64,000 bases of DNA from CALMEC01 sp963706315 (GCA_963706315.1 CAVPMA010000013.1:62001-126000); one strand, 5' to 3'. Counted from the first letter of the stretch, positions 8,650 through 17,799 are shown. Translations and numbers: made by a program. The notes: generated by a model not told the origin, from the letters alone.

Positions 8650-10209
8650 TCAGGCCCCGGTCGGATGAGCGGGGGTTCCCCCCGCCCGCCCGGGACGACG
8701 CCGTCGCCGACCGAGCGCAGGGACCGGTGCCGGCTCCGTGGCAGGCGCCCGCGCGAGCTGGATCACCGCACCGGTGATGCCGATGAGAACCCAGAAATAC
8801 CGCTCGTATGCGAGGGTCAGGAACAGGCCCGTCAGCATGTAGCCGGCGAGCGCGATGACCATCGCCGTGGCGATCCGCGCCAGCCGGGGATCCGACTCGG
8901 CGCAGCGGCGACGCACCCGCACGAGCCCGGTGAACGCCGTGCAGACGATGGCGAGGAACACCGCCAGTCCCGCGAGGCCGAGCTCCGCGGCGATGCTCAG
9001 GAACATGTTGTGGGCCTCGCGCTGCGCCTCCTCACCACGGTTGGGCCCAGTCTTGACCGAGGTGTGCGCCTCGAGGCCGAGGCGCCTGATGTACTGCTGG
9101 TAGTAGAGCGGGAAGACACCGGGCCCCACTCCCACGACGGGGTGATCCAGGAACACGAGCCCGGCGGCGGCCATCTCGCCGGTGCGGCCCCGGACCGCCT
9201 GGTCGGCCGCCGTTGAGCTTCCCGCCTCCTGCGTCGCGCCGGTGAGGCTCGACCCGATGCTCGAGACACGGACGCGGTAGTCGGGCACCACCGCGAGCGC
9301 GACGACGACGGCGAGAACGATCAGGAACACCTGCGATCCCTTGACGTACCTGAAGGCGGCTGCAAGCCCGAGCATGAGTGCGAGGGCGAGCGCACCCCCT
9401 CGGGAATACGAGAGCACCAGACCGCCGAGCACCGCGAGCGTCGCGCCTGTGGCGAAGAGCCGGTACCGGGGGTTCGCGCCCCGCAACGCGATGAGTCCGA
9501 TGGGGATGAGCGGCACCAGGATCTGGGCGTAGTAGTTCGGGTCGCCGAGTGGCCCCGACAGGCGCGCTTCCGCCTCGACCCCGCGGAAGAACTCCACGGG
9601 GACGAGCGCGAACCCCCCGTACGGCCGGTCGAAGGTGCCGGTCACCTGCTGGAACACGCTGACCGCGCCGAGGCAGGCGCCGGCGAGCAGGAGCGCCCAG
9701 AGCACCCGCTCGAGGGTCGCGACCGAGCGGATGGCGTTCATCACGAGCACGCACAGGAGCAGGCCCTCGAACAGGAACGGCACGAAATGGTCGATCGCCG
9801 CGGCTGGCTCCCGTGACGCGACCGTCGACGCGAGCTGGATGACGGCGAACGTGGCGACGAGGCCGACGGGCCATCCGAACCGCAGCCGGTTGCCGCGGAG
9901 CACCTCGTCCGCTACCGGGATGGCCAGGGCCGCGATGATCAGCGCCGCGAGCGACGCGGGAGCGCCGTACTCGCGCACGGCGACGCCGGGGACGTCGAGG
10001 AACAGCAGGAACAGCACCGCCGGCGTGACGAGCTCGGGACGGGCGAGGGCCGCGACGACCGCGACGACGCCGAGCCCCACGATGAGCGCCGACACGGGAG
10101 CCCCCGCGAGCATCGCGCCACCCGCGAGCACAGCGGCGGCGCCGACCGCGACGGCCAGTCCGCCGGTATTGGCGAGCGGTGCGGGGCGATCGAACGCGTT
10201 GACGCTCAT
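8650..10209 (-). CDS. O-antigen ligase / polysaccharide polymerase-like membrane protein
   Basis: 519 residues from ATG 10209, which overlaps the stop of the upstream deacetylase as ATGA. A longer frame to 10311 lies inside that gene and is rejected. The protein is polytopic with roughly 12 hydrophobic segments. It has a large periplasmic loop containing the Wzy_C/WaaL signature (FLDHPVVGVGPGVFPLYY and EAQREAHNMFLSIAAELG, where the AHN is the usual H-N site). Such enzymes polymerise or ligate undecaprenyl-linked polysaccharide at the outer face of the membrane. It is part of the leftward cluster with the deacetylase and priming transferase. Confidence 0.85.
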   Translation of the reverse strand: MSVNAFDRPAPLANTGGLAVAVGAAAVLAGGAMLAGAPVSALIVGLGVVAVVAALARPELVTPAVLFLLFLDVPGVAVREYGAPASLAALIIAALAIPVADEVLRGNRLRFGWPVGLVATFAVIQLASTVASREPAAAIDHFVPFLFEGLLLCVLVMNAIRSVATLERVLWALLLAGACLGAVSVFQQVTGTFDRPYGGFALVPVEFFRGVEAEARLSGPLGDPNYYAQILVPLIPIGLIALRGANPRYRLFATGATLAVLGGLVLSYSRGGALALALMLGLAAAFRYVKGSQVFLIVLAVVVALAVVPDYRVRVSSIGSSLTGATQEAGSSTAADQAVRGRTGEMAAAGLVFLDHPVVGVGPGVFPLYYQQYIRRLGLEAHTSVKTGPNRGEEAQREAHNMFLSIAAELGLAGLAVFLAIVCTAFTGLVRVRRRCAESDPRLARIATAMVIALAGYMLTGLFLTLAYERYFWVLIGITGAVIQLARAPATEPAPVPALGRRRRRPGRAGGTPAHPTGA

Positions 10210-11309
10210 CGCCCGGGTACCCATGCCCGCAGACCGGGAGCGAGGAGCTGCAGGCGGAGCACGCCCAGCCCGGAACGGACCCCCACGTTGCGCCTGGACA
10301 GCTCGAGCCACCTGGCGGTGCGCAGGTCGTTGGTGCCCCGCTCGGTCGTGAACGCCACCTCGAAGCCGGCCCGGCCGAGTTCGTCGACGACGTCACGGCT
10401 GTGGCCGCCTGCCGGGTAGGCGAACGCCCTGGGCGTCGGCCCGACCTCACGCTCGAGATCCTCCAACGATCCGATGAGCTCATCCGCGACGCGTTCGAGC
10501 GGCAGCCGGCTCATGATCGGGTGGGTCCGTGAATGCGGGGCAAGGGCGACGCCCTCGCCGGCGAGCTCCCGCAATCGCTGCCACCCGAGTACCCGGCATC
10601 GGGTGTCGTCGACCTCGAGCGCCCGGACGATGGCGTCGACCTCGGCCATCGCGTCGTCGTGCGCGGTCGCCTTGACGTGATCGCGGAGCCGGGCGAACGA
10701 CGCGGCACGGTCGTCGGCGTTCCCCAGGGGCAGAGTGCCGGCCCCGCTCGCGACCGGCGCCCGTCGCGCGGTCTCCCGGAACGCGCGGTAGAGCCGGTCC
10801 CACCAGAACCCCGGGCCGCTGCTGTCCGGGAATGCCGTCGGCACGAACAGCGTCACGGGCGCACCGTGCTCCCGGAGGACCGGCCAGGCGTTCGCGTCGA
10901 AGTCCTCGTATGCGTCGTCGAACGTCACCATCACCGACCCGGGGGGCAGCCTGGTCTCGCCCCGTCGCGCCGCGAGGACCTCGTCGAGCGACACGAGCCG
11001 CCGCGCCCGCGACAGATGCGCGATCTGGCGGCGGAAGCCGCCGGGGGTGGCGCTGAGGAGCGACGGGTCGAGGTCCGGCTGGGCTCCGACCTCGTCCACG
11101 CGGTGATACATCAGCACGGTGAGCACGTCGGCGCGGGCGCGCTCGAGATGCTCGAGCGCTCCGGCGAGCCCCGGGATCTCGGCGACTCGCGTCGCAACCG
11201 TTCGCGCCGCGGAGCGACCCCTGGCGACCCACTCATCGGCTCGACCGGGGTCGCGCCACCCGTCCGTCCCCGTGCCACGACCCACGCGCAGCCCGGTGGC
11301 GTCGCTCAC
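10206..11309 (-). CDS. Polysaccharide deacetylase (NodB/CE4 homology)
   Basis: 367 residues from GTG 11309. The NodB fold is marked by VLMYHRVDE, then VMVTFDDAYEDF (the catalytic DD pair) with TLFVPTAF, and a His motif in LAPHSRTHPIMSRL (HSxxH type). A final AFAYPAGGHSRDVVDELG is characteristic of chitin/PIA-type deacetylases. It has no obvious cleavable signal peptide; the N-terminal 45 residues are polar. The enzyme probably removes N- or O-acetyl groups from the cluster's polymer or from a lipid-linked precursor. It is coupled by overlap to the polymerase gene downstream. Confidence 0.87.
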   Translation of the reverse strand: MSDATGLRVGRGTGTDGWRDPGRADEWVARGRSAARTVATRVAEIPGLAGALEHLERARADVLTVLMYHRVDEVGAQPDLDPSLLSATPGGFRRQIAHLSRARRLVSLDEVLAARRGETRLPPGSVMVTFDDAYEDFDANAWPVLREHGAPVTLFVPTAFPDSSGPGFWWDRLYRAFRETARRAPVASGAGTLPLGNADDRAASFARLRDHVKATAHDDAMAEVDAIVRALEVDDTRCRVLGWQRLRELAGEGVALAPHSRTHPIMSRLPLERVADELIGSLEDLEREVGPTPRAFAYPAGGHSRDVVDELGRAGFEVAFTTERGTNDLRTARWLELSRRNVGVRSGLGVLRLQLLAPGLRAWVPGR

Positions 11310-11355
11310 GATGGACCGAGTCCCGGCGGGAGGCGCATCAGCGGGTCGCCTGAAC

Positions 11356-11964
11356 TCAGAGCCCCGACCGTCTGACGACCGACAGCGCGGTCCACATCAG
11401 GATCTTCAGGTCGAGGGCCAGCGACATGTTGCGAATGTAGTCGATGTCGAGTCGCAGTCGCTCGTCGAAGGTGGTGCTGTTGCGCCCGTGCACCTGCCAC
11501 AGCCCCGTGATTCCCGGGGGCACCTCGAGCCGCTCCGTGTGCCACAGGGAGTAGGTGTTCGACGCGAACGACGTCGGTCGGGGCCCGACGAGCGACATGT
11601 CCCCCCGGACGACGTTGAGGATCTGCGGAAGCTCGTCGAGGCTGGTCCTGCGCAGGACTCGCCCGATCGGCGTGATGCGCGGGTCGTCCGGGATCTTGAA
11701 GTCCGGCGGCGGGAGCACGTTGAGGTGCGCGAGCTGAGCCTTCATCTCCTCCGCGTTGCGGAGCATCGTGCGGAACTTGTACATATGGAACCTGCGACCG
11801 TTGCGGCCGGTGCGCTCCTGACGGAAGAGCACGGGCCCGGGCGACCCGAGCCGGACCGCGAGCGCGCAGATCCCCATCACGGGGATGATCACGGGGGCGA
11901 ACAGCAGGCACAGCCCGATATCGAGCGAGCGCTTGAGCGCGAGGTATGTGGTGCTCGGGGGCAT
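11356..11964 (-). CDS. Undecaprenyl-phosphate sugar phosphotransferase (priming enzyme)
   Basis: 202 residues from ATG 11964, which has GGAGGA nine bases upstream. An in-frame GTG at 11973 is too close to that site. It is the compact (PglC/WcaJ C-terminal) form of the bacterial sugar transferase family. After the opening LALKRSLDIGLCLLF helix come GPVLFRQERTGRNGR, FHMYKFRTM, TPIGRVLRRTSLDELPQ, VRGDMSLVGPRP and PPGITGLWQVHGR, all diagnostic. It transfers a sugar phosphate to undecaprenyl phosphate, the first committed step for the polymer made by this locus. It precedes the deacetylase by 46 bp on the same strand. Confidence 0.93.
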   Translation of the reverse strand: MPPSTTYLALKRSLDIGLCLLFAPVIIPVMGICALAVRLGSPGPVLFRQERTGRNGRRFHMYKFRTMLRNAEEMKAQLAHLNVLPPPDFKIPDDPRITPIGRVLRRTSLDELPQILNVVRGDMSLVGPRPTSFASNTYSLWHTERLEVPPGITGLWQVHGRNSTTFDERLRLDIDYIRNMSLALDLKILMWTALSVVRRSGL

Positions 11965-12039
11965 CGGCGTCACATCCTCCGCATCGCCCGGCGCGACGAG
12001 AACGGCTCCGGGCAGGCGAGTTTGGGTTCGTTGGGAGTG

Positions 12040-12582
12040 CTACATCGCGGACGTTCGGCGAATGGCGTCGTCGTGTCGCACCGTGACATTGATCGGCGCG
12101 GCCACGCCGTCGCCCGAGGCGGGATCTTCGGGGCGAGCCCGCGTCGCAGCCAGCAGGCTCTCCAGTGTGAGCGCGGTCTCAGGAAAGCTCGCCCAGCCGA
12201 CGAAGCGGCCGGCGACCAGGCGAGGCGCATCGGACCGGAGACGGTCGACGAAGCTCTGCGCGTCGTCCATCGAGGCCTCGGGCAGGAGCACCCATGTTTC
12301 GCGGTCCGTGGTCCATGTGCGATCGATGAGGCGCAGGAACGCCGCGAGCGCCGGGGACGAACCGCCGCGACGATCCCCGGCCGGCGAGATCCGCACCAGG
12401 GCGAACGTTCGGGCATACCGGCGGCTGCGGTACAGCTCGCGGTGGATCTCGTCGTGCATCGCGCTGCGAACGGCGAAGTCGTCGGCGCGCGTGGTCCGGC
12501 GGAGCCGCGACGACAGGCCCGTAGCGGGCGCGTTGGCAGGTGAGCGGTCGCTCCTTCCGCCTGTCGTCATGACGCGTTGCAC
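12040..12582 (-). CDS. Degenerate GGDEF-like protein
   Basis: 180 residues from GTG 12582 with AAGGAG six bases upstream. The layout follows a diguanylate cyclase domain: HDEIHRELYRSRRYARTFALVRISP corresponds to the first strand and helix, ETWVLLPEASMDDA to the segment after the signature, and GWASFPETALTLESLLAATRAR to the final G-A-SxP...LL-AD region. The GG[DE]EF motif itself is missing, and nothing acidic replaces it. It is therefore unlikely to make c-di-GMP and may be a regulatory or binding-only relative. Its place upstream of the exopolysaccharide genes on the same strand suggests a control role, which is inference. Confidence 0.5.
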   Translation of the reverse strand: MQRVMTTGGRSDRSPANAPATGLSSRLRRTTRADDFAVRSAMHDEIHRELYRSRRYARTFALVRISPAGDRRGGSSPALAAFLRLIDRTWTTDRETWVLLPEASMDDAQSFVDRLRSDAPRLVAGRFVGWASFPETALTLESLLAATRARPEDPASGDGVAAPINVTVRHDDAIRRTSAM

Positions 12583-12660
12583 GTGCGCTCCTTCCTCGGC
12601 GTGTGCCCGTCCTTTGCGGGTGTTTCGAGGCCCAGCATATGAAAGCTCGACCCCCGACCC

Positions 12661-12702
12661 CCTCCCCGGACGTCTAGGTCACCCCCTAGACGTCCGGGGA
12701 GG
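12661..12702. promoter_or_regulatory. Perfect 18-bp inverted repeat upstream of the GGDEF-like gene
   Basis: Arms 12661-12678 and 12685-12702 are perfect complements separated by six bases (TCACCC). The site lies 79 bp upstream of the leftward start at 12582. No T-run follows on either strand, so it fits an operator or a 5' leader hairpin better than an intrinsic terminator. The rest of 12703-13066 shows no gene or motif I can support. Confidence 0.5.
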
Positions 12703-13066
12703 TCGTTCGCTCTTTGCAGCAATTTCGTTGACCGATCGGGTGGGCGAGACCGCAACGACCGTACAGTTTCTCCGGATCGCGAGTCCGGCGTGCCGGGTGC
12801 GTCCTCGGTCGAGAGTCCGATTCGCCCCGCGATGGGGAGAGACATCGATCGCCCGGTCACCACACTGTCACGCTTCGCCACGGCATGGACCGGCGGACGC
12901 CAGGCGAGCCGATGGAGACTTCTCGCGTCTTCGGACCACTCCGAGGAGGCGCTCTTGAAGCAAACGACAAGATCGCCTGGGGTCGCGAGCTCCGCATAAC
13001 GTGGCGTGATCGTGGGGTCGGCGGGGGCGACGGCGGCCCCACTCCACGCTCGGCCCGTTCGGCCGG

Positions 13067-13270
13067 TCACTTCCTGGCGATCTGGACCGGGGTGCCGGCC
13101 ACGATGGTCTGGCACACGACGCAGTGGCGCTCGGTCAGCGCGATCAGCTTCTCGAGCTCGTCGTCGCCTGCGTCGGAGTCGAGCACGAAGATGAGCCGGA
13201 TCGAACGGAATCCACCGGGACATCGAGTCGACCCGAGACCGGATGATGGATCGCCCGCAACGACGCCGCA
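13067..13270 (-). pseudogene. OsmC/Ohr-family C-terminal remnant
   Basis: Reading leftward in one frame gives PGGFRSIRLIFVLDSD, then DDELEKLIALTERHCVVCQT and a terminal VQIARK, stop at 13067. This is the C-terminal third of an OsmC-family peroxide-detoxifying protein, including the second conserved cysteine (HCVVCQT). Upstream, before about 13250, similarity is lost and no start codon with a ribosome site is present, so only a fragment remains. It is too short and start-less to be a functional gene. Confidence 0.5.
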
Positions 13271-13341
13271 TCGATGCGCCGATCATCCCCGTTCGCCAGA
13301 CGGCCGGTCAGGCGACGCACCCGTTGATGGGTGCAACGTGT

Positions 13342-13367
13342 GAACCAACCATGGCGGTCATGCGTAG
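13342..13367 (+). promoter_or_regulatory. Possible ECF-sigma promoter for the DUF4331 operon
   Basis: GAACC at 13342-13346 and CGTAG at 13363-13367, 16 bases apart, match the general GAAC-N16-17-CGT layout of ECF sigma factor promoters, 55 bp before the GTG start at 13423. A small inverted repeat (GCACCC/GGGTGC, 13317-13334) lies just upstream. Visual match only. Confidence 0.3.
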
Positions 13368-13422
13368 TCCTTGGTGAATCACGAGCGCGCCGGCGCCTCG
13401 ACACACCAACGAGAGGAACAAC

Positions 13423-14910
13423 GTGCGAATCAGCAGACGCAAGGCGCTCATCGTGGCGCCGACGCTGGCGTTGACCGCGGCGGTCGCGTTCATCCCGACG
13501 TTCGCAGGGGGCTCGAGCCATCGTGAAGCACCCGCGATCAGTCAGGACCCAACGGCCGACATCACCGATCTCTACGCCTTCACCAGCCCCGACCGTCCCG
13601 ACACCGCCACGCTCGTGGCGAACTACATCCCGTTCGAGGAGCCGGCCGGCGGTCCGAACTTCTTCCACTTCTCCGACAACGCCCGGTACGCGATCAACAT
13701 CGACAACACCGGCGATGGGGAGAAGGACATCTCGTACCGCTTCCGCTTCCTCACCCGGACGGTCAACGAGAACAGCTTCCTCTACAACACCGGCCCGGTC
13801 ACCTACGACACGGCCGCGGGCTCGTACAAGAACCTGAACGTCGTTCAGACCTACGACGTCACCCGAGTCACCTACCGACCCAACGGCTCCGTGAAGTCCG
13901 TGCAGCTCCTCGGCCGCAAGCTCCTTTCCCCGCCGAACAACGTGGGACCCAAGTCCACCCCGAACTACGCGTCCGCGCTCGTTCCCCCGGCGATCCACAG
14001 CCTCAGGGGTGGCGTCAAGGTGTTCGCCGGTCAGCGTGACGACTCGTTCTTCGTCGACCTCGGAGCAACGTTCGATCTCGTCAACATCGACGCACCCGGC
14101 CGCCCGGGCATCGGCCTCGGCGACATGGGCGGCGGCGACGACGGCCTCACCGGCTACAACGTCCACACCATCGCCATCCAGGTCCCCAAGTCGGACCTGA
14201 CGCGAAACGGCAAGACGCCGACCGATGCGAACAGCACCTCCTCCGTCATCGGTGTCTACGGCTCCGCGGAGCGTCAGCGCCCCGTGCGGATCGGCAAGGG
14301 CAAGAACGCCCGCCTGGGCCTGCAGTGGTCGCAGGTCTCCCGTCTCGGCAACCCGCTCATCAACGAGGTCATCATTCCGCTCGGCCGCAAGGACAAGTGG
14401 AACGTCACCAGCCCGGCAGATGACGGGCAGTTCGGTGGGCACTACGCCAAGCCCGAGCTCGCCGCGGCGATCAACCTGCTGTTCCCGGGGGCCGTCAACG
14501 CTCCGGAGACGAACCGCAAGGACCTCGTCACGATCCTGCTGAAGGGGCTTCCGCCCGGAAATCCAACGGGCCTCGTCAACCAGGTCGGCAACACGCCGAA
14601 GATCGCAGACCTCCTGCGACTCAACCTGGCGATCCCGCCGGCAGCCACACCCAACCGCCTCGGCGCGGTCGGCGGCGACGCTGCCGGATACCCGAACGGC
14701 CGGCGCCTCGCCGACGATGTCGTCGACATCTTCGAGAAGGCGGTCGGCGGCGCCCTCGCGCCCCTGTTCGGCCTGCCGGCTCCGACGGCGAACGCCGCGA
14801 AGCTCGGCGACGGTGTCGACACGAACGACCAGGCGTTCCTGTCGAGCTTCCCCTACGTCGCGACCCCGCTTTCGGGCTTCGACGTGAAGCACCCGCGGCC
14901 CGCCTCCTAG
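13423..14910 (+). CDS. Secreted DUF4331 protein
   Basis: 495 residues from GTG 13423 behind GAGAGGAAC. The signal peptide is residues 1-32 (KALIVAPTLALTAAVAFIP), followed by the family's hallmark start SSHREAPAISQDPTADITD and LYAFTSPDRPDTATLVANY. DUF4331 domains cover almost the whole chain; later markers include YNVHTIAIQVPKSDL and GRRLADDVVDI near residue 430. The family is extracytoplasmic, its biochemical role is not established, and it is often beside TPR and metal-transport genes, as here. A strong hairpin separates it from the TPR gene 63 bp downstream. Confidence 0.88.
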   Translation: MRISRRKALIVAPTLALTAAVAFIPTFAGGSSHREAPAISQDPTADITDLYAFTSPDRPDTATLVANYIPFEEPAGGPNFFHFSDNARYAINIDNTGDGEKDISYRFRFLTRTVNENSFLYNTGPVTYDTAAGSYKNLNVVQTYDVTRVTYRPNGSVKSVQLLGRKLLSPPNNVGPKSTPNYASALVPPAIHSLRGGVKVFAGQRDDSFFVDLGATFDLVNIDAPGRPGIGLGDMGGGDDGLTGYNVHTIAIQVPKSDLTRNGKTPTDANSTSSVIGVYGSAERQRPVRIGKGKNARLGLQWSQVSRLGNPLINEVIIPLGRKDKWNVTSPADDGQFGGHYAKPELAAAINLLFPGAVNAPETNRKDLVTILLKGLPPGNPTGLVNQVGNTPKIADLLRLNLAIPPAATPNRLGAVGGDAAGYPNGRRLADDVVDIFEKAVGGALAPLFGLPAPTANAAKLGDGVDTNDQAFLSSFPYVATPLSGFDVKHPRPAS

Positions 14911-14924
14911 GCGCCGCCTCACCC

Positions 14925-14954
14925 GTGTGGGGGCCGCCTCCCCGGCCCCCACAC
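14925..14954 (+). terminator. Strong hairpin between DUF4331 and TPR genes
   Basis: A perfect 12-bp stem (14925-14936 with 14943-14954) and a six-base loop lie 15 bp after the DUF4331 stop and 18 bp before the TPR start. The following bases are ACAACCCTTTG, not a clean T-run. It could attenuate the two downstream genes or stabilise the upstream message. Confidence 0.5.
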
Positions 14955-14972
14955 ACAACCCTTTGAGACCAC

Positions 14973-16268
14973 ATGAAGCGCAGGTTCATCCCGATCATCG
15001 CCGTCGCGGCCGCAGCGATCGGCGCGTTTGCGATCACCGTGACCGTTCTCGACCGGGGCCGGGCCGCCCCGCCTCGGGTTCCGGTCACATTGGCGACGAG
15101 TGCCGCGGGCCTCGTCAGCCAGGCGCAGGAGCGGCTTCGCCAAGCGCCCGACGACGTTCGCGCCCTCGCGGCCCTCGCGTCCGCGTCCCTGGAGCGCTTC
15201 CGCGAGACCGGCGACGCGAGCTGGTATGCGAAGACGCAGCAAGCGGCCGATCGCGCGCTCACCCTCGACCCGAACGACGTCGAGGCGCTCGATGCTTCGG
15301 CGTCACTCGCGAACAGCCGCCACCGGTTCGCCGAGGGCCTGCGGATCGCCCGGCGAAGCATGGCCATCGGGCCGGATCGGTTCGCGCCGCTCGGGATCGC
15401 CGCCGACGCCCTGATCGAGCTCGGCCGCTACGGCGAGGGGTTCGCCCTTGTCGAGCGCCGCCTCGCGCTGCGTCCCGACGGCGCCTCGTACAGCCGCGCC
15501 TCCTATGCCGCCGAGCTTCGTGGCGACCGGGCGCTCGCGATCGAGCTGATGTCGCTCGCCGTCGACGCGACCCGGGCGGGCAGCGAGTCGCGCGCCTGGA
15601 CACGTGTCGAGCTCGGCAAGCTCCACCTCGGCTCGGGTGACGTCGCGACCGCCGAGCGCGAGATGCGCCAGGCATTGCGTGAACGCCCGGACGATCCCCG
15701 CGTGCTCGCCGGTCTCGGCCAGGTGCTCGCCGCCCGCGGGTGGCTCGACGAGGCGGCGGACCGGTATGGCCGGGCGGTCGAGTTGATGCCGCTGCCCGAG
15801 TACGCCGCGGCCCTCCGCGAGATCGATCAGGCTCGCGGGGACCGCCAGGCGGCCGCCAGCGACTTCGAGCTGCTCGACGGGGTGGAGCGGCTGCTGACCG
15901 CCAACGGCGCCCGGGTCGACCTGGAGCGGGCGCTAATCGACGCCGATCTGGGCCGCACCGGACCTGAGGCGATCGCGCGGGCACGCGCTGCACGCGCCCT
16001 GCAACCCGGCATCCTGGGCGACGACGCGCTCGGCTGGATGCTCACCCGCGCCGGTCGATGCGCCGATGGCCTGCGCTACGCGCGGGCCAGCCTCCGGCTC
16101 GGCACCCGCGACGCACGACTGCTCTTCCACGCCGGCGCGGCCGCGCGCTGCGCCGGCGAGCGCACCAACGCCGTCCGCTACCTCGGGCAGGCGCTGGAGC
16201 TCAATCCTCGCTTCTCGGTGCGCTGGGCAGCGGTCGCGAAGCGGATGCTCACGGAGGTCGCCGCGTGA
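14973..16268 (+). CDS. TPR-repeat protein with N-terminal membrane anchor
   Basis: 431 residues from ATG 14973. The N-terminal hydrophobic segment (FIPIIAVAAAAIGAFAITVTVL) is a signal anchor or signal peptide. From residue about 45 on there are repeated 34-residue helical pairs of the tetratricopeptide type, such as ADRALTLDPNDVEALDASAS, AEREMRQALRERPDDPRVLA and YLGQALELNPRFSVRWA. TPR domains bind proteins; this one presumably works with the DUF4331 protein outside the cytoplasm. Its stop overlaps the GTG of the next gene (GTGA), so the two are coupled. Confidence 0.85.
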   Translation: MKRRFIPIIAVAAAAIGAFAITVTVLDRGRAAPPRVPVTLATSAAGLVSQAQERLRQAPDDVRALAALASASLERFRETGDASWYAKTQQAADRALTLDPNDVEALDASASLANSRHRFAEGLRIARRSMAIGPDRFAPLGIAADALIELGRYGEGFALVERRLALRPDGASYSRASYAAELRGDRALAIELMSLAVDATRAGSESRAWTRVELGKLHLGSGDVATAEREMRQALRERPDDPRVLAGLGQVLAARGWLDEAADRYGRAVELMPLPEYAAALREIDQARGDRQAAASDFELLDGVERLLTANGARVDLERALIDADLGRTGPEAIARARAARALQPGILGDDALGWMLTRAGRCADGLRYARASLRLGTRDARLLFHAGAAARCAGERTNAVRYLGQALELNPRFSVRWAAVAKRMLTEVAA

Positions 16269-17740
16269 AGCGCCTCGTGATCCTCGCAACCTTGCTCTCG
16301 GGCCTCCTCATCCCGGCCCTCGCCGCGGCGCACCCGCTCGGAAACTTCACGAGCAACACCTATGTGAGGGTCGAGCCGTCCGGCGGCCAGGTATACGTGC
16401 GCTACGTCGTCGACCTCGCCGAGATCCCCACGTTGCGCGAGCGCAACCGGGTCGACGCGGCCGGCGGGCTCGCCGATTACGCGACCGAACAGGCGCGGGA
16501 TCTCGCACGACGCCTCGACGTGCGCGCATCCGGCCGGCGGCTCGCGCTCCTGCCGGCCTCGCAGGAGGCTGCCTTCAACCGTGGCGCCGCGGGGCTCGAC
16601 ACGCTGCGGATCGCCGTGTGGTACCGCACTCGGGGACCGGTAGCCGCAGGCACGGTCGAGGTCCGCGACGGCAACTTCGCGGGCAGGCGCGGCTGGCATG
16701 AGCTCGTTGTGCGCGCGTCGGCGGGTGCGCGGATCGACTCCGCGACGGTTCCCGCCGACGACGTGACCAACGAGCTTCGCACCTACCCGGCCGGCCTGAC
16801 GGCGAGCCCGCTCGACGTGCGGCAAGCGCGGTTCACGCTCACGCCCGGGACCGGCCAGGGGAACGTCGACCTGAGCGGCTCGGGCGCCGCGAAGGCGGCC
16901 GACCATGGATTCCTCAGCAGCCTGGCGCGGCGCGACCTCTCGGTCGGCGTCGTTCTCGGAGCGCTGCTGCTGGCCATGGGTTGGGGGGCGCTGCACGCGC
17001 TCTCCCCGGGGCACGGCAAGTCGATGATCGCGGCGTACCTGGTGGGATCGTGCGGCACCGCCCGGCACGCATTCATCCTCGGCGCGTTCGTGACGGTCAC
17101 GCACACCCTCAGCGTCATCGGGTTGGGGCTACTCACGCTGTGGGCGTCGGAGCTGATCCTCCCGGAGACCGTCTTCGCGTGGGTCAACCTCCTCGCCGCC
17201 ATCCTGGTCGTCGGGATCGGCCTGTGGGTCGTTTGGCTGCGGGTTCGCGCGTGGCGTGCGCAACGCACGAGGTCCGTCGGGGCTCACCACCATCACGGCC
17301 ACGATCACAGCCACTCGGACGGTCACTCGCGCCACCACCACGGTGACCACTCACACGACCAAGCGCCCCACGAGCACCACCATCACGGCGAGGGTGGCCA
17401 TGGCCACTCACACTCACCGCCGGCCGACCTGTCGGTTCGGGCCCTCGCCGCGGCCGGGGTCTCCGCCGGCCTCCTGCCCTGCCCCTCGGCGATGGTGCTG
17501 ATGCTCGGGGCGATCTCACTCGGACGCGCCGCGTACGGCCTCGTGCTGGTCGTGGCGTTCTCGCTCGGACTCGCGGTGGTGCTGTCGGGGATTGGCCTGC
17601 TGTTCCTCTATGCACGACGGTTCATGGACCGCCTTCCACTCGGCGGACGGATCGCCAATGCCGTCCCCGTCGTCTCGGCGATCGTCATCGTTGGCCTGGG
17701 CCTGATGCTGACGGCCCGCGCCGTGCCCGCCCTGATCTAG
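16265..17740 (+). CDS. NicO/RcnA-type nickel/cobalt exporter with N-terminal extracytoplasmic domain
   Basis: 491 residues from GTG 16265, overlapping the TPR stop. The signal peptide (LVILATLLSGLLIPALAAAHPLGNF) is followed by about 200 residues of extracytoplasmic domain. The six-helix NicO core begins near residue 220 with LSPGHGKSMIAAYLVGS (HxxxGHGK-like motif) and GAFVTVTHTLSVIGLG. A cytosolic loop around residues 340-390 is extremely His-rich (HHHHGHDHSHSD type), typical of metal-sensing loops in RcnA-like exporters. GLLPCPSAMVLMLGAISLGR closes the second half. It is probably an efflux or resistance transporter for Ni/Co. It converges on the Cbi uptake operon, which suggests a local metal-homeostasis block. 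Confidence 0.85.
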   Translation: MKRLVILATLLSGLLIPALAAAHPLGNFTSNTYVRVEPSGGQVYVRYVVDLAEIPTLRERNRVDAAGGLADYATEQARDLARRLDVRASGRRLALLPASQEAAFNRGAAGLDTLRIAVWYRTRGPVAAGTVEVRDGNFAGRRGWHELVVRASAGARIDSATVPADDVTNELRTYPAGLTASPLDVRQARFTLTPGTGQGNVDLSGSGAAKAADHGFLSSLARRDLSVGVVLGALLLAMGWGALHALSPGHGKSMIAAYLVGSCGTARHAFILGAFVTVTHTLSVIGLGLLTLWASELILPETVFAWVNLLAAILVVGIGLWVVWLRVRAWRAQRTRSVGAHHHHGHDHSHSDGHSRHHHGDHSHDQAPHEHHHHGEGGHGHSHSPPADLSVRALAAAGVSAGLLPCPSAMVLMLGAISLGRAAYGLVLVVAFSLGLAVVLSGIGLLFLYARRFMDRLPLGGRIANAVPVVSAIVIVGLGLMLTARAVPALI

Positions 17741-17799
17741 CCGGCTCAGGCGGGGCGACTCCGGCGGGCAGCCGCCACGACCTCCAGCCGAGCGATCGG

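Noticed and set aside
12567..13286. Long leftward open frame of about 239 codons
   Set aside because: Low-complexity Arg-rich translation with no family features; the OsmC-like signal in this interval is in a different frame.
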